A stretch of DNA of 64,000 bases from Fluctibacter halophilus (GTDB taxonomy: Bacteria > Pseudomonadota > Gammaproteobacteria > Enterobacterales > Alteromonadaceae), in NCBI RefSeq assembly GCF_020687825.1, contig NZ_JAJEWP010000001.1:172078-236077 (forward strand). Direction: 5' to 3'. Made by a program: the position numbers and the translations under genes. The notes beneath the pieces were generated by a model. It worked only from the letters and a program-made list of their open reading frames with translations, did not search any database and had not been told where the DNA came from. Numbering within the stretch: position 1 is the stretch's first letter; each line of letters begins with the position of its first letter. Shown in pieces: positions 42,412 through 53,266 of the stretch.

Positions 42412-43767
42412 TTGAAAGTCACCGTTTTCGGTATTGGTTATGTTGGGTTGGTACAAGCTGCTGTATTGGCTGAAGTGGGCCACGATGTTGTGTGTGTTGA
42501 CGTCGACCAGGCAAAAGTAGACAACCTGAAAAAAGGGATTATCCCAATATATGAACCGGGATTGACGCCGCTGGTTACCAGTAATCATGAGTCAGGACGT
42601 CTCGATTTCACGACGGATGCAGAATACGGCGTCCGCCATGGTGACCTGATCTTTATTGCCGTTGGCACCCCTCCGGATGAAGACGGCTCGGCGGATCTTA
42701 AGTATGTATTGGCAGTGGCGGGCACTATTGGTCAGTATATGACTGCGCCAAAGGTTATCATTAACAAGTCAACGGTGCCGGTGGGAACAGCGGACAAAGT
42801 GACGCAGAAAGTTAACGATACATTGGTGTCGCTGGATAAAGACACTCAATTTGATGTGGTCTCCAATCCTGAGTTCCTCAAAGAAGGTGCTGCAGTGAAC
42901 GATTGCATGCGCCCTGACCGTATCATTTTGGGAACAGCCAGTGAAAGCGCCGAGAAAAAACTGCGTGAATTGTATGCGCCGTTCAATCGCAACCACGACA
43001 AGATCATTGTTATGGATGTGCGCAGTGCAGAGCTGACCAAGTATGCGGCCAACTGTATGCTGGCGACCAAAATCAGCTTTATGAACGAAATGGCCAACCT
43101 GGCTGAACGGTTTGGTGCAGACATTGAAAATGTCCGCCGCGGGATCGGATCCGATCCTCGCATCGGTTACCAGTTCATTTATCCTGGCTGTGGTTACGGT
43201 GGCTCTTGTTTCCCCAAAGATGTGCAAGCGCTCATTCGAAGTGCAAATGGCGTAGGCTACAAGGCGCAAATCCTGGAATCGGTAGAGGCGGTGAATTATC
43301 GTCAGAAAGAAAAGTTATTCGAATACATTTCCCGTCATTTTGGGGGCGATGTCGCAGGCAAAACAGTAGCATTGTGGGGGTTGTCGTTCAAACCCAATAC
43401 CGATGACATGCGCGAGGCATCATCCCGGGTCCTGATGGAGCAACTCTGGGCGGCCGGAGCACGTGTGCAAGCCTATGATCCTGAGGCGATGGAAGAAACC
43501 CAACGGATTTTTGGTGATCGCGATGACCTGAACCTGTGTGGCACCAAAGAAGCTGCATTGAAGGGGGCGGATTTCCTGGTGATTTGTACCGAATGGCAAG
43601 CGTTCAGAGCCCCCGATTTTGAAGTGATCAAAAACAGCTTGTCGTTACCGTTGATCTTTGACGGGCGTAACCTGTTTGAACCTGCCCGCATGATGGAATA
43701 TGGTTTGCATTACTATGCGATTGGACGTGGATTGTCAGTCAAGGAACACGGTAATGAGTCAAGTTAA
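42412..43767 (+). CDS. ugd: UDP-glucose 6-dehydrogenase
   Basis: A 451-residue enzyme oxidising UDP-glucose to UDP-glucuronate with 2 NAD+. It has the N-terminal Rossmann motif [27 protein letters not shown] and the catalytic cysteine in [14 protein letters not shown]. The start is TTG 42412, with AGGAG at 42399-42403. It overlaps galU by 14 nt, so UDP-glucose production and oxidation are coupled. It supplies precursors for surface polysaccharide. Confidence 0.94.
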   Translation: MKVTVFGIGYVGLVQAAVLAEVGHDVVCVDVDQAKVDNLKKGIIPIYEPGLTPLVTSNHESGRLDFTTDAEYGVRHGDLIFIAVGTPPDEDGSADLKYVLAVAGTIGQYMTAPKVIINKSTVPVGTADKVTQKVNDTLVSLDKDTQFDVVSNPEFLKEGAAVNDCMRPDRIILGTASESAEKKLRELYAPFNRNHDKIIVMDVRSAELTKYAANCMLATKISFMNEMANLAERFGADIENVRRGIGSDPRIGYQFIYPGCGYGGSCFPKDVQALIRSANGVGYKAQILESVEAVNYRQKEKLFEYISRHFGGDVAGKTVALWGLSFKPNTDDMREASSRVLMEQLWAAGARVQAYDPEAMEETQRIFGDRDDLNLCGTKEAALKGADFLVICTEWQAFRAPDFEVIKNSLSLPLIFDGRNLFEPARMMEYGLHYYAIGRGLSVKEHGNESS

Positions 43768-44668
43768 GAAAGCAGTCATACCGGTAGCGGGTCTGGGAAC
43801 CCGCATGCTGCCGGCCACCAAGGCCATTCCAAAGGAAATGTTGCCAGTGGTGGACAAGCCACTCATACAACATGTTGTTGCCGAGTGCGTTGCTGCCGGT
43901 ATCCGGGAAATTATTCTGGTAACCCATGCCAGTAAGAACAGCATTGAAAACCACTTCGATACCAGCTTCGAACTCGAAGCCACCTTGGAGGCTCGGGTTA
44001 AACGTCAGTTGCTGTCTGAGGTGCAGAGCATTGTGCCCAAAGACGTCACCATCATGCATGTACGTCAGGGTGTTGCCAAAGGTCTGGGACATGCGATTCT
44101 GTGTGCCCGCCCGATGGTTGGCGATGCGCCGTTTGCCGTTGTTCTGCCTGATGTGATCATCGACGATGCCGCCTGCAATCCTAACAAAGACAACCTGGCC
44201 GAGATGGTGGCCCGTTTCAACACCAACCGGGTCAGCCAGATCATGGTTGAACGGGTGCCCCACGAAGACGTGTCTAAATACGGCATTGTCGATCTGGACG
44301 GTCTGTCTCTGGCTCCCGGCGAATCAGGAAAGATCCATCAGATGGTGGAAAAGCCCCGTCAGGAAGACGCGCCGTCTGATTTGGCTGTCGTAGGTCGTTA
44401 TGTGTTGTCGGGCAAGATTTGGGATTTACTGGAACAAACGCCTCCCGGTGCGGGTGATGAAATCCAGCTCACCGATGCCATTGCACTGCTGATGAACAAA
44501 GAGCAGGTCGATGCCTATTACATGAAGGGCAAGAGCCATGATTGTGGCAGCAAGTTGGGCTATATGAAAGCCAACGTAGAATATGCGTTGCGTCACCCTG
44601 AACTGCAGGCTGAATTCAAACAGTATCTGCAGTCGCTGTTGGCAGAAAAATCCAGCAAAAAGAGCTAG
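43754..44668 (+). CDS. galU: UTP-glucose-1-phosphate uridylyltransferase
   Basis: A 304-residue nucleotidyltransferase making UDP-glucose from glucose-1-P and UTP. It has the [19 protein letters not shown] signature near the N-terminus, then [11 protein letters not shown] and GTG-type substrate loops. ATG 43754 lies inside the ugd end and follows AAGGA at 43741-43745. A terminator follows. Confidence 0.95.
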   Translation: MSQVKKAVIPVAGLGTRMLPATKAIPKEMLPVVDKPLIQHVVAECVAAGIREIILVTHASKNSIENHFDTSFELEATLEARVKRQLLSEVQSIVPKDVTIMHVRQGVAKGLGHAILCARPMVGDAPFAVVLPDVIIDDAACNPNKDNLAEMVARFNTNRVSQIMVERVPHEDVSKYGIVDLDGLSLAPGESGKIHQMVEKPRQEDAPSDLAVVGRYVLSGKIWDLLEQTPPGAGDEIQLTDAIALLMNKEQVDAYYMKGKSHDCGSKLGYMKANVEYALRHPELQAEFKQYLQSLLAEKSSKKS

Positions 44669-44691
44669 AAAGCGCTCGCAGTGATAAACGC

Positions 44692-44724
44692 AAAGGCCTC
44701 AATTTCGAGGCCTTTATTGTTTTT
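44692..44724. terminator. Terminator between galU and the ComEA-like gene
   Basis: AAAGGCCTC/GAGGCCTTT (9 bp, 6-nt loop) followed by a T-rich run on the plus strand. It may also act for the convergent gene. Confidence 0.85.
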
Positions 44725-44730
44725 ATGCCG

Positions 44731-45039
44731 CTAACTGGCTTCCGCGTGATCAGCCAGCTTTGCCACCATACGCTCACCGATACCCTTCACCGACGTCAAT
44801 GCCGCGACGGATGAGAACGGGCCATGACTTTCCCGGTAGTCGAGGATGGCTTTGGCTTTGCTGGCACCAATGCCAGGCAGTCGCTGCAATTCAATCAGGG
44901 TTGCTGTGTTGATGTTGACCTTGGCGGTGCGGGTTTGTGCCACGGCAACCTTTTCCTCCAATGTCTGGGCCTGCACGGGCGGAAATGAAGCCAAATGCAC
45001 GCCACACGCAATGATCAGTGTGGGTAAATACTTTTTCAT
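44731..45039 (-). CDS. ComEA-like helix-hairpin-helix protein
   Basis: A 102-residue exported protein with a signal peptide (about 1-24, cleavage near VQAQ) and a pair of helix-hairpin-helix motifs: VNINTATLIELQRLPGIG, then LTSVKGIGERMVAKL. Periplasmic ComEA binds incoming DNA during transformation, and short HhH proteins like this are widespread in gammaproteobacteria. Competence is possible but not shown. It is a single gene between two terminators. Confidence 0.88.
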   Translation of the reverse strand: MKKYLPTLIIACGVHLASFPPVQAQTLEEKVAVAQTRTAKVNINTATLIELQRLPGIGASKAKAILDYRESHGPFSSVAALTSVKGIGERMVAKLADHAEAS

Positions 45040-45225
45040 GTTGGGTCTCCTTGTATGTGAATAAGCGCCACCGGCGTGTTTCCCGGCGATTCCATGCGCT
45101 CATTACTAAAGGTATCTGCACGGGTTGTTTTGTGAAAGTCGGGTTTTGTGAAATCGGGTACAGTTTTCAACCCGCAAGGGTGAGTGTGGGGAACAGGATG
45201 GATGAGCGGTTGGGCATAAAAAAAG

Positions 45226-45250
45226 CCGCCCTAGGGCGGCTTTTTTTGAT
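45226..45250 (-). terminator. Terminator downstream of icd
   Basis: A perfect GC-rich palindrome AGCCGCCCTAGGGCGGCT flanked by A- and T-runs. It is placed to end the leftward icd transcript. Confidence 0.88.
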
Positions 45251-45263
45251 TCCATCACTTCAC

Positions 45264-46271
45264 TTACAGGCGTTCAAGGACTGCCGCAGTGAAGTCAGTG
45301 GTACCGTGTTCGCCGCCCAGATCACGGGTGGTACGGTCGCCGCTTTCGATAACGTCTTTCAGCGCGTTACGGATTCGCTCGGCTTTGTCGCCCATGTCGA
45401 GATACTCGAGCATCTGGATGGAGGCCAGGATAACCGACGTTGGGTTGGCCAGGTTTTTACCGGCGATGTCAGGTGCAGAGCCGTGAACCGCCTCAAAAAT
45501 GGCACAGTCTTTACCGATATTGGCACCGGGGGCCATACCCAGACCACCCACAAGACCCGCACACAAGTCTGACAAAATGTCACCAAACAGGTTAGTGGTG
45601 ACGATAACGTCAAACTGGTGAGGGTTCATGACCAATTGCATGCAGGTGTTGTCCACGATCATCTCGGTAGACTCGATGTCAGGGTACTGCTCTGCAATTT
45701 CCCGTGCCACTTTCAGGAACAAGCCTGACGTTGACTTCAGGATGTTGGCTTTGTGCACGGCGGTGACTTTTTTGCGGCCTTCGCGACGGGCCAATTCGTA
45801 AGCAAAGGTGACAATGCGCTCAGCACCTTCACGGGTAATTTTACTCATCGCTTCAGCTTCTTTACCGTCCGCTGAGACAACTTGTCCAAGGCCGGAGTAC
45901 ATGCCTTCGGTGTTTTCACGGATAGTAATGATATCGATGTCTTCGTAGCGTGCTTTGGTTCCTTTGAACGACAATACAGGGCGCACGTTGGCATACAACT
46001 GGAAACGCTTGCGCAGACTGACGTTGATGGAGGTAAAGCCTTCACCGACCGGGGTTGTCAACGGACCTTTCAGGGTTACTTTGTTTTTCTCGATCAGGTC
46101 CAACGTCTGCTGAGGCAACAACTCACCGTGGTTTTCCAGTGCCATCAGGCCAGCATCGGCAAAATCGTAGGCGAAATCGCAACCCGCTTTTTCAAGGATT
46201 TGAAGGGCGGAATCGATAATATCAGGACCGATCCCATCACCGCGGATGACGGTAATGCGTTGTTGTGTCAT
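45264..46271 (-). CDS. NAD-type isocitrate dehydrogenase
   Basis: A 335-residue beta-decarboxylating dehydrogenase. It has the N-terminal [11 protein letters not shown], the substrate loop [12 protein letters not shown] region, a metal site with [21 protein letters not shown], and the C-terminal [18 protein letters not shown]. Length and the [18 protein letters not shown] segment fit the mitochondrial-like NAD-dependent isocitrate dehydrogenase group rather than the long NADP enzyme. Isopropylmalate dehydrogenase is less likely because the substrate loop and genomic context lack leu genes. Confidence 0.85.
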   Translation of the reverse strand: MTQQRITVIRGDGIGPDIIDSALQILEKAGCDFAYDFADAGLMALENHGELLPQQTLDLIEKNKVTLKGPLTTPVGEGFTSINVSLRKRFQLYANVRPVLSFKGTKARYEDIDIITIRENTEGMYSGLGQVVSADGKEAEAMSKITREGAERIVTFAYELARREGRKKVTAVHKANILKSTSGLFLKVAREIAEQYPDIESTEMIVDNTCMQLVMNPHQFDVIVTTNLFGDILSDLCAGLVGGLGMAPGANIGKDCAIFEAVHGSAPDIAGKNLANPTSVILASIQMLEYLDMGDKAERIRNALKDVIESGDRTTRDLGGEHGTTDFTAAVLERL

Positions 46272-46356
46272 TGAGCTTTCCTTTCTGTGGATAAGTGAGC
46301 CGGGGAGCAGCGGGTTTCGCGCGCCACTTTGCCTGCCAGCGAGCAGGCACTAGGCT

Positions 46357-46385
46357 ATTTTAGCCGAACCGGACATAAAAATCAG
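46357..46385 (-). promoter_or_regulatory. Candidate icd promoter
   Basis: On the minus strand: CTGATT (46380-46385), 17-bp spacer, TAAAAT (46357-46362). The leader then holds a GCCTGC/GCAGGC hairpin near 46331-46346. Confidence 0.4.
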
Positions 46386-46426
46386 GGCGCGTTTTATACC
46401 ACTTTGGTGGTAGAAATGCCAGAAAT

Positions 46427-48148
46427 TCACCGTCCCAGCGGGCAATTTACCGCAATCTCGGTGGCGGCATCAAAGAGGCTGCGGGAGAAGGTTTCATGAT
46501 CAGTGTCGAGGCTTTCAAAAGCCTGGGCCAGATACGTTTCAGTATGGCGATCTGGCGAGTGGCCGAAATACACCATTCGAGCGCCAGCGAGGCTCAGCCC
46601 TAATAAGGTGGCCTGACGCTTTATCAGGGACTTTGTGTTCATCTCCCGCGGTGGCGTTGCCGCCAGGCGTAAGGCTTCGATGCTGCTGGCAGGTTGTTGC
46701 CAGGCTTTGGCCAATGTCAGCGGATGGCTGTGTAGCGACGCGTTGTCGGTATGATCATGCAGCGTGGTGATGTCGTACAGCGCATTTTGCTGCTGGCAGC
46801 GCCACTGGGTGCGTGTTTTGAATCCTGGGTGGGTAAACAGCCCGGTATTGGCAAAGGTCGCCAGGGTTGGCATTGCCAATGACAGGGTAATGTCGTCTCC
46901 GGCCAGCCGTTGGGCCAGTATTGAGCGCAAGCGGGTAAACTGCAGGAAGGCTGATTGCAATGGAAAGTAGTGCTGACTGAGGCGCAGCAGCAGGGCATGT
47001 TGTATCAGCTCTGCATTGGCGCGCTCATACCCCAGTACCATCAAGGCGTGGTGTACGCTTTTTACCGTCAGTTGTTCCCGGTTCAGGCGACTGGCAATGT
47101 TGAGCAGATGGCTGACAAGCGGCGCCTCTGTGCTGATCAGGGTGGACAGTTTGGCAACGTCCACCACCGGATTGCTCAGTTGGGTCTGGATATCGAGCAA
47201 AATCGGCGGGGGATGGTCGAGCCGATACGTGTTGTGCTGTAGCGGGGTAATACCCAGCAATGCGTCACACTGGTGTTGCCAGCGCTCATCCCACCACTGG
47301 TTCAGGCGTTGTGGACGACCGATACTTTGTGTTGCCAACCCCTTGTCAGTGGGTTGGCAGCGGTGTACCTGGATATCGTCTTGTTGTTGGCCAGACAGCG
47401 AACGAACGATCACATCCGGCTGTGCGACAGACAACACCAGCGAGGTTTGCCCTGATTTATTTCTTATCACCGAACCTGGTGGCATCAGTCCTGGGTAGTC
47501 GACCAGCGGCGCCAACCAGTTTCGCCATTGTGGGCTGCTGTGCAGGGCCAGATGGCTCAGCGCCTGAGCCCAGGACATACGACGTTGGTCGGCCACCGGG
47601 AGCAACATGCGGGCCAGCCGATGGGATAACACAGCGACTTGTTGCACCGGTTGCAACGCCGTTGGCGACAGTCTCCCGTTCCAGGATGGCAGGGAAGGGG
47701 CGATGTCCAGTACGGCGTCCCAGACATCCAACTGACTGTGTCTCAATGCACTGCGTAAACGGGATGAGGGCCGTAATGGCGGAAAACGCGTGTTGCCACC
47801 ATCAGCTTGTCGAGCCTGGCGTTCTATTTCTGCCTGATTAAAGCTGTAGAGTGTCAGTAGTCCCGCAACCAGATGTTGTAAGGTGGTGTCATTGAACTGG
47901 TTGCGAACCCCGGTGACGGCGCCCAGTATCGCGCTGGTCAGGCTTAGCTGGGTGACATAGGGGAGGGCTTTGAATCGCCAGAAAAGGTGTGCAGTGACCT
48001 GATCCGGAGATTGTTTCAGGCAGCCAATGAGGTCATCAGCGAGGTGAAGGATTTGATTGACGTGGGCCGGGGTTAGCGCTGTGGTGCGCAGCGTTCGCTG
48101 CACACTCACAAGGTCATCGAGCATCCCAGACAGCGATAAGGCAGTCAC
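46427..48148 (-). CDS. HDOD-domain protein
   Basis: A 573-residue protein with a GTG start. Residues about 1-300 are not recognisable. An HDOD domain, a non-catalytic HD-like helical fold, follows at about 310-500 (STEAPLVSHLLNIASRL, VKSVHHALMVLGYERANAEL). HDOD proteins take part in bacterial signalling, often with c-di-GMP or two-component pathways; no receiver or other partner domain is visible here. It starts 12 nt after the DUF3192 gene, so the two probably form an operon. Confidence 0.82.
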   Translation of the reverse strand: MTALSLSGMLDDLVSVQRTLRTTALTPAHVNQILHLADDLIGCLKQSPDQVTAHLFWRFKALPYVTQLSLTSAILGAVTGVRNQFNDTTLQHLVAGLLTLYSFNQAEIERQARQADGGNTRFPPLRPSSRLRSALRHSQLDVWDAVLDIAPSLPSWNGRLSPTALQPVQQVAVLSHRLARMLLPVADQRRMSWAQALSHLALHSSPQWRNWLAPLVDYPGLMPPGSVIRNKSGQTSLVLSVAQPDVIVRSLSGQQQDDIQVHRCQPTDKGLATQSIGRPQRLNQWWDERWQHQCDALLGITPLQHNTYRLDHPPPILLDIQTQLSNPVVDVAKLSTLISTEAPLVSHLLNIASRLNREQLTVKSVHHALMVLGYERANAELIQHALLLRLSQHYFPLQSAFLQFTRLRSILAQRLAGDDITLSLAMPTLATFANTGLFTHPGFKTRTQWRCQQQNALYDITTLHDHTDNASLHSHPLTLAKAWQQPASSIEALRLAATPPREMNTKSLIKRQATLLGLSLAGARMVYFGHSPDRHTETYLAQAFESLDTDHETFSRSLFDAATEIAVNCPLGR

Positions 48149-48160
48149 AGGAGCGCGAAG

Positions 48161-48535
48161 CTAGTTTTCCAGGTAGCTCTGGTAAGCGCCATCACCCCAG
48201 GCAACCAGTTTGTCACCTTCAAACAGCAATGGTGTGCATTCGTTCTGGGTAGTAATCCCATCTGACTTTTTATGTTGGGTACGATAAAACATCACCTGAA
48301 CGGTTTGATCATCGGAAATCTTGGCTTCACTGATGTCCGGAGAGCCCAACAGCGCAAGGATTTCCTGACGACTGACCCCCAGTTCCAGCTTGGCTATCTG
48401 AACCTTGTTGTATTCTTCCCGGTCCTTCCAATCCATATCTTCAGGTTTGTCGGGGTACAGAGTTACCACGCCAAAAACAAAGGCGGCATACAGGCAGACT
48501 CCGAGTCCAATGCGCTTAACGATTTTACTGTTCAT
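48161..48535 (-). CDS. DUF3192 protein (membrane-anchored paralogue)
   Basis: A 124-residue protein with one N-terminal membrane helix and a DUF3192-type domain: LELGVSRQEILALLGSPDISEA, VMFYRTQHKKSDGITTQNECTPLLF and a terminal WGDGAYQSYL. It resembles BamE-like small-domain folds in layout, but its function is unknown. ATG 48535 is chosen over the longer frame (to 48601) because the anchor begins there. A second copy as a lipoprotein is at 53731-54093. Confidence 0.78.
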   Translation of the reverse strand: MNSKIVKRIGLGVCLYAAFVFGVVTLYPDKPEDMDWKDREEYNKVQIAKLELGVSRQEILALLGSPDISEAKISDDQTVQVMFYRTQHKKSDGITTQNECTPLLFEGDKLVAWGDGAYQSYLEN

Positions 48536-48671
48536 TCGTGTCCGGTTTCTTTTCAGTGCGTGTGACAGTATACGTTGCCACAACGCCGAGCTAGTGAGCA
48601 TTCGCCCCGAATTTGGCCATTTTTACCGATTTCTGACCTTGAAACAACCTTACCGTTGGCAAGGACGCCGG

Positions 48672-50027
48672 TCAGGTAATTACCTGATAGCACGGCTCAT
48701 AGTGGGATCCTGGCAATTTCATGCGTCCCTGTGCAACAAAAGATTGTAACAATTCATCCATCATGGTCATCAGGGCTTTGTCGCCGTGGATGCTGAACGG
48801 ACCTTGTTCCCTAATTTGGTGAATGCCTTCGGCTTTCACATTGCCCGCCACAATGCCGGAAAACGCACGGCGCAGGTTCGCTGCAAGGGCACTTTTGGGC
48901 TGGTTGAAATGCAGGTTGAGTGCGGCCATGTTGTCATGGGTCGGCACAAAGGGGTGCTGAAAGTCTGGCTCGATTTTCAGTGACCAGTTGAAGTGGTAGG
49001 AATCACCCGTGGATTTGCGGTAGTCCCTCACGGCGTCCTGGCGGTCCCGGATGGTGCGCGCAACTTCTGCCGGGTCGCCCACCACAATTTCATAAAGGTG
49101 CTGGGCTTCTTCGCCCAAGGTGGCGCCGATGAACCGGTCCAGGGCCTCAAAGTAGCCTTTGCTTTCTGCGGGGCCGGTGAGTATGACCGGTAACACCTGA
49201 CGTCGATTGTCGCTGTGTAACATGATCCCCAGTAAGTACAACAGTTCTTCTGCGGTGCCTACACCTCCGGGGAAAATAACGATGGCATGGGCAACACGCA
49301 CAAAGGCTTCCAGACGCTTTTCAATGTCAGGCATGATGACCAGTTCATTGACGATGGCATTTGGGGGTTCGGCGGCGATGATGCTGGGTTCGGAAATGCC
49401 TAAATAGCGCCCGGTTTTATAGCGTTGTTTGGCATGCCCGATGGTGGCGCCTTTCATTGGGCCCTTCATCGCTCCGGGACCACAACCGGTGCAGATGTTC
49501 ATTTCCCGCAAGCCCAGTTGATAACCTACTTCTTTGGTGTATTTGTATTCGTGTTCAACAATCGAATGGCCCCCCCAGCACACCACCATGTTGGGATCAC
49601 TGCCAACTTTGATTGAGTCACCATGACGTAACATATCAAACACCATGTCAGTCAGTTGGCGGGGATCCATTTTGTCGTAGTTGGGTTGCTGGTATTTGGC
49701 GCCCATGTGCAGAATGTCGCGCATCACGGCAAACAACAGTTCTTGCACACCCCGGATCAATTGACCGTCGACAAACGCCACCGGTGGTGGGTTTACCAGT
49801 TCCAGTTTAACGCCCCGTTCCCGGCGAACCAGATGGATTTCAAAGTCTTTGTAGGGGGAAAACGTGTTCTCAAAATCGTCTTCTTCGACGCCGCTGTTTA
49901 ACACGGCCAACGCACAATTTCTGAACAGTTGGTATAAGTCACTGTCAACCGATTGATCAAGGCGGTCTGCTTCACTCTGGGACAGCTGGCTCATCGAGCC
50001 GAGTGGATTCAATTGTATCGCTTTCAT
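48672..50027 (-). CDS. ppnN: Nucleotide 5'-monophosphate nucleosidase PpnN (LOG family)
   Basis: A 451-residue enzyme that splits purine and pyrimidine nucleoside monophosphates into base and ribose-5-P. In E. coli it is regulated by (p)ppGpp. The LOG core has [16 protein letters not shown] and the signature [14 protein letters not shown]- and C-terminal extensions are as in YgdH. Its start overlaps the end of the GGDEF gene by 4 nt, so it lies in an operon with a diguanylate cyclase. Confidence 0.9.
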   Translation of the reverse strand: MKAIQLNPLGSMSQLSQSEADRLDQSVDSDLYQLFRNCALAVLNSGVEEDDFENTFSPYKDFEIHLVRRERGVKLELVNPPPVAFVDGQLIRGVQELLFAVMRDILHMGAKYQQPNYDKMDPRQLTDMVFDMLRHGDSIKVGSDPNMVVCWGGHSIVEHEYKYTKEVGYQLGLREMNICTGCGPGAMKGPMKGATIGHAKQRYKTGRYLGISEPSIIAAEPPNAIVNELVIMPDIEKRLEAFVRVAHAIVIFPGGVGTAEELLYLLGIMLHSDNRRQVLPVILTGPAESKGYFEALDRFIGATLGEEAQHLYEIVVGDPAEVARTIRDRQDAVRDYRKSTGDSYHFNWSLKIEPDFQHPFVPTHDNMAALNLHFNQPKSALAANLRRAFSGIVAGNVKAEGIHQIREQGPFSIHGDKALMTMMDELLQSFVAQGRMKLPGSHYEPCYQVIT

Positions 50028-51607
50028 GATGCGACCTCCTCAATTTTGCATTGGTTTCGTCCGCCATTCTTGGCGTCATACAGCAACCGATCGGCCCGCT
50101 CAAATACGCTGGCGATATCATCACCCTGGCGAAAATAGGTGCTGCCAATAGAGACCGTAATGGTGACTTTCTTCTCCTTGAATTTAAACGGTATTCGTTC
50201 GATATGGCGACGAATGGTTTCCAGTGGTTTTTGCACATCCTGTAGCGGTGTGTTGGGGAAAATGATCACAAACTCTTCGCCGCCCCAACGGGCCAGAAAG
50301 TCGGTTGAACGTAGGCAGCGGCTGATGTTCTGTGCGATGACCTGAAGGGTTTTATCCCCCGCTGCATGGCCATAGTTGTCGTTGATCCCTTTGAAATGAT
50401 CGACATCGATGACGGCCAGACACAGGTCACCTTTGTGACGTTGCCAACGGCGGAACTCCATTTCCATCCGCTCGTTATACGCGGTTCTGTTCGGTACCTG
50501 AGTCAGCGGATCGTGATGGCTGTGGTACTTCTGCTCGAGCAGGCGATGCTTGTATTCCGCAGTCTCCCGCTCTAATTGACTGAGCTGATTTTTCATTTCC
50601 TCCAGTAAGCCAATGAGCATGCGCTGCTCTTCCTGATCAGCGTTTTGCCGGTCATCCAATGCACTCGACATGTGCGACAGGTGTTCAGTGGCTCGACGCT
50701 TCAAATCGTCAAGGTTGCTGCTTTCATCCACTGCTTTTTCGATGTTCTGCAACTGTTCTCGAATCGCGGTATTGGCCTCGGATTTCGACGCATAGTGAGC
50801 TTCGGCATCCTCCAGTGACTGGCCAACGGTCTGATTGACTTTGTGCAGTGAGCTGTGCAGACCGGCGACAAACTTCTCCGCATGTTTGCGTTCTTTCACC
50901 ACGTCGCGAATGATGGCGCGAATGATCACCAGGCAGCATTCCAGCAACGCTTCGTGGTCAATACCTTTGATTAACTGGAGTTGAATGTCGTTCAACTGCT
51001 TATCGTTTTTATTGCTGACCGATAACTGCCCGATCAGTTCCTGCAGTTCCATCGCGATGGCATTGTGCAATTTGGCGTTGATACGCTCCTGTTCCGGTGC
51101 GGCAGGCTGGGTTGAATGACTGACATGCTGTTGTCGTGGTACATTGCCCAACGCGTCTTTGTATAACGCCAGTGCCCGTTCAAACAGGGGTAATGAAGTG
51201 GTAACGGACGAACCATCCTGTTGCAGGGTGCGCAGCAATTGTTGGGCGTCGGCAAGGACGTCGGGTTGCACGGCTGGATTTTCCTGCAGGGCGCGCACGG
51301 AATTTTCCAATACCGACAGGGTCTTGCTGGCATATTTGCGCATCGCATCACTGTTCTGCAGGATCAGGCCGGTGAGCTTGCCGATGGATACGTCGACCAG
51401 GGCAAAATTGGACTGCCCGCCAAGGTGGGAGCGCAATACCTGAAGTTCCTTGTCCAGCTCCGGACTGACGCCCTCATAATGCTTGCTCAGGCGAATGAGA
51501 AACTGTGATAGTTGCGAAATCTGATGCTTCAGCGTTTGCAGCAGTTTCTTTTGCTGGCGCGCATCATCGCTCTTGGCCGGTCCATTGGAGAACGTTTTTC
51601 TGTTCAT
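50024..51607 (-). CDS. Diguanylate cyclase (GGDEF) with long helical N-terminus
   Basis: A 527-residue protein with a largely helical, coiled-coil-prone N-terminal region (1-355) without membrane segments, then a GGDEF domain (about 360-520). The active site reads GGEEF in [13 protein letters not shown], preceded five residues upstream by an RSTD inhibitory-site motif, and [10 protein letters not shown] lies at the domain start. It should make cyclic di-GMP and be feedback-inhibited. The input signal is unknown. Translation is coupled to ppnN. Confidence 0.9.
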   Translation of the reverse strand: MNRKTFSNGPAKSDDARQQKKLLQTLKHQISQLSQFLIRLSKHYEGVSPELDKELQVLRSHLGGQSNFALVDVSIGKLTGLILQNSDAMRKYASKTLSVLENSVRALQENPAVQPDVLADAQQLLRTLQQDGSSVTTSLPLFERALALYKDALGNVPRQQHVSHSTQPAAPEQERINAKLHNAIAMELQELIGQLSVSNKNDKQLNDIQLQLIKGIDHEALLECCLVIIRAIIRDVVKERKHAEKFVAGLHSSLHKVNQTVGQSLEDAEAHYASKSEANTAIREQLQNIEKAVDESSNLDDLKRRATEHLSHMSSALDDRQNADQEEQRMLIGLLEEMKNQLSQLERETAEYKHRLLEQKYHSHHDPLTQVPNRTAYNERMEMEFRRWQRHKGDLCLAVIDVDHFKGINDNYGHAAGDKTLQVIAQNISRCLRSTDFLARWGGEEFVIIFPNTPLQDVQKPLETIRRHIERIPFKFKEKKVTITVSIGSTYFRQGDDIASVFERADRLLYDAKNGGRNQCKIEEVAS

Positions 51608-51787
51608 TCTTGTCCATCAAAAATCGCGGTATGGCACTGTAGCACGCCCGTCACGGAGAACTGATCAGAGGATCATACCGGCGTCGATATACAAATAACT
51701 AAGTGATTGATCTTAAAAACTTAGTCACCTTAGTGCTGCAAGGAGAAACGTTAACACCCCTTGCTTAATTCTTAGCATAGATTTTGC

Positions 51788-52618
51788 CTATTGTCTGGCA
51801 TTTCTCGCCATTGGCATGGGGCTGTCGACATTGGTTCTGAACGGATTAATGTCGAGCCCTCCCCGTCGGGTGTAACGTGCAAAAACGCTAAGGGTCCGAG
51901 GCTGGCAATGCTGCAGAATGTCGGAAAAAATCCGTTCAACGCACTGCTCGTGAAATTCGTTGTGCTGGCGGAAAGACACCAGGTAACGCAGCAATGCTTC
52001 TTGATCGATGCGTGGCCCGGTGTAGCGGATCATGACCGACGCCCAGTCAGGTTGATTGGTGATCAGGCAGTTGGATTTGAGCAAATGGCTGACCAAGGTT
52101 TCTTCGACGTCCTCTGCTGAGGTCTTCAGCACGCTGGGATCAAGTTCGAAACGGTCAATGCTGATGTCGGCATCGTCGATACAGGTACCCGGCAGTTCAC
52201 CGAGTGTGAACTGATTAAATGCACTGGGTGGGTAAACCTTGACTTCTACTGCGGCGCCGGCAACCGCCGACAAGTCGTTACGCAACAGGGATTCGAGGGA
52301 TGGGATGTCGGCAACCGGATGCTGATTGAGGCTGTTAAGATAGAGTTTGAACGATTTGGACTCAATCAGGTTCGGGCTGGTGATCGGCACCCGGCATTCA
52401 AGGATCCCCACCTGAGGTTTGCCTTTCGGGGTGAGCCACGACAGCTCATAGCCGTACCACAGATCGGTACCGGTAAATGGCAGGGGTTCACTGACACCAA
52501 TCGCGTCACGGCTCAGCGAACGGGGCACCCCTTGCAATAAAGCAGGGGAATAGGACTGGGCGTACTCAACCGCTTTGCCAAGTTGTAATTGGGCCAGGGG
52601 ATCGGTCTGTTCAGTCAT
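51788..52618 (-). CDS. queF: NADPH-dependent 7-cyano-7-deazaguanine reductase QueF
   Basis: A 276-residue type II (two-domain) QueF that reduces preQ0 to preQ1 in queuosine biosynthesis. The N-terminal half has the substrate-binding ESKSFKLYLNSLNQ. The C-terminal half has the catalytic cysteine and aspartate in SNCLITNQPDWASV. Length is normal. The 180-base gap before the GGDEF gene has a CTAAGT/ACTTAG inverted repeat but no gene. Confidence 0.94.
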   Translation of the reverse strand: MTEQTDPLAQLQLGKAVEYAQSYSPALLQGVPRSLSRDAIGVSEPLPFTGTDLWYGYELSWLTPKGKPQVGILECRVPITSPNLIESKSFKLYLNSLNQHPVADIPSLESLLRNDLSAVAGAAVEVKVYPPSAFNQFTLGELPGTCIDDADISIDRFELDPSVLKTSAEDVEETLVSHLLKSNCLITNQPDWASVMIRYTGPRIDQEALLRYLVSFRQHNEFHEQCVERIFSDILQHCQPRTLSVFARYTRRGGLDINPFRTNVDSPMPMARNARQ

Positions 52619-52723
52619 GGGGATAGCTTCTTCTGGATAACTGCGGATACAATGCCGCCATTGTAGCGTAATTCGTCGTGTCTGCGCACCCTGACACGGC
52701 GTTCAAATAGACAGGTTTACAAC

Positions 52724-53266
52724 ATGCAACACGACATTTTTGCGATCATTGACCAGTTATTGGATGACTATCGGCGCCAGCATGGTGAAGAACTGACCAT
52801 TGACTATGACTCGCAATGGGAGTCGCCGTGCTATCGTCACCAGGCAGAGTCTGGCCAAAGCGTTGCCTGGCAACCGGTAAGGCGTGATCAGCCAGCCGAT
52901 TTTTCCGGCCTGGAATCAGCCCTTGAAATACACATGCCGGACGCCCTGAAGGCGTTGTTCGGCGGTTATTTCAGCGACAATATTGGGGTGTATGATACCC
53001 GTGGACCGGTTGAACTGTTGTTTGCCTGGAATGACGAAGACGTAGAGCGGTTGCAACAGAATCTGATTGGGCATGTGTTGATGAAGCGTCGACTGGGACA
53101 ACCGGATACGTTGTTTTTTGCCCTGACCGACGAAGAGGATTTGATTTTGAGTGTCGAGGTCGACACCGGTGCAGTTGTCCTTGAACCTGTAGGTTTACCG
53201 GCACGGGAAACACTGGCACCGGATCTGGCCTCTTTTCTGGCGCGTTTGACCGTTACTGCGCCTTAG
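52724..53266 (+). CDS. syd: SecY-interacting protein Syd
   Basis: A 180-residue soluble protein of the Syd family, which binds the cytosolic face of SecY and may check translocon assembly. Conserved parts include SPCYRHQAESGQSVAWQPV, FGGYFSDNIGV and the acidic LLFAWNDEDVERLQQNLIGH. It overlaps the convergent next gene by 14 nt. Confidence 0.9.
   Translation: MQHDIFAIIDQLLDDYRRQHGEELTIDYDSQWESPCYRHQAESGQSVAWQPVRRDQPADFSGLESALEIHMPDALKALFGGYFSDNIGVYDTRGPVELLFAWNDEDVERLQQNLIGHVLMKRRLGQPDTLFFALTDEEDLILSVEVDTGAVVLEPVGLPARETLAPDLASFLARLTVTAP

Noticed and set aside
45264-46271. 3-isopropylmalate dehydrogenase (leuB)
   Set aside because: No leu genes nearby, and substrate-loop and length features fit NAD-type isocitrate dehydrogenase better.
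51694-51730. CTAAGT/ACTTAG inverted repeat as an operator
   Set aside because: It is only six bases per arm in A/T-rich sequence and can easily arise by chance.
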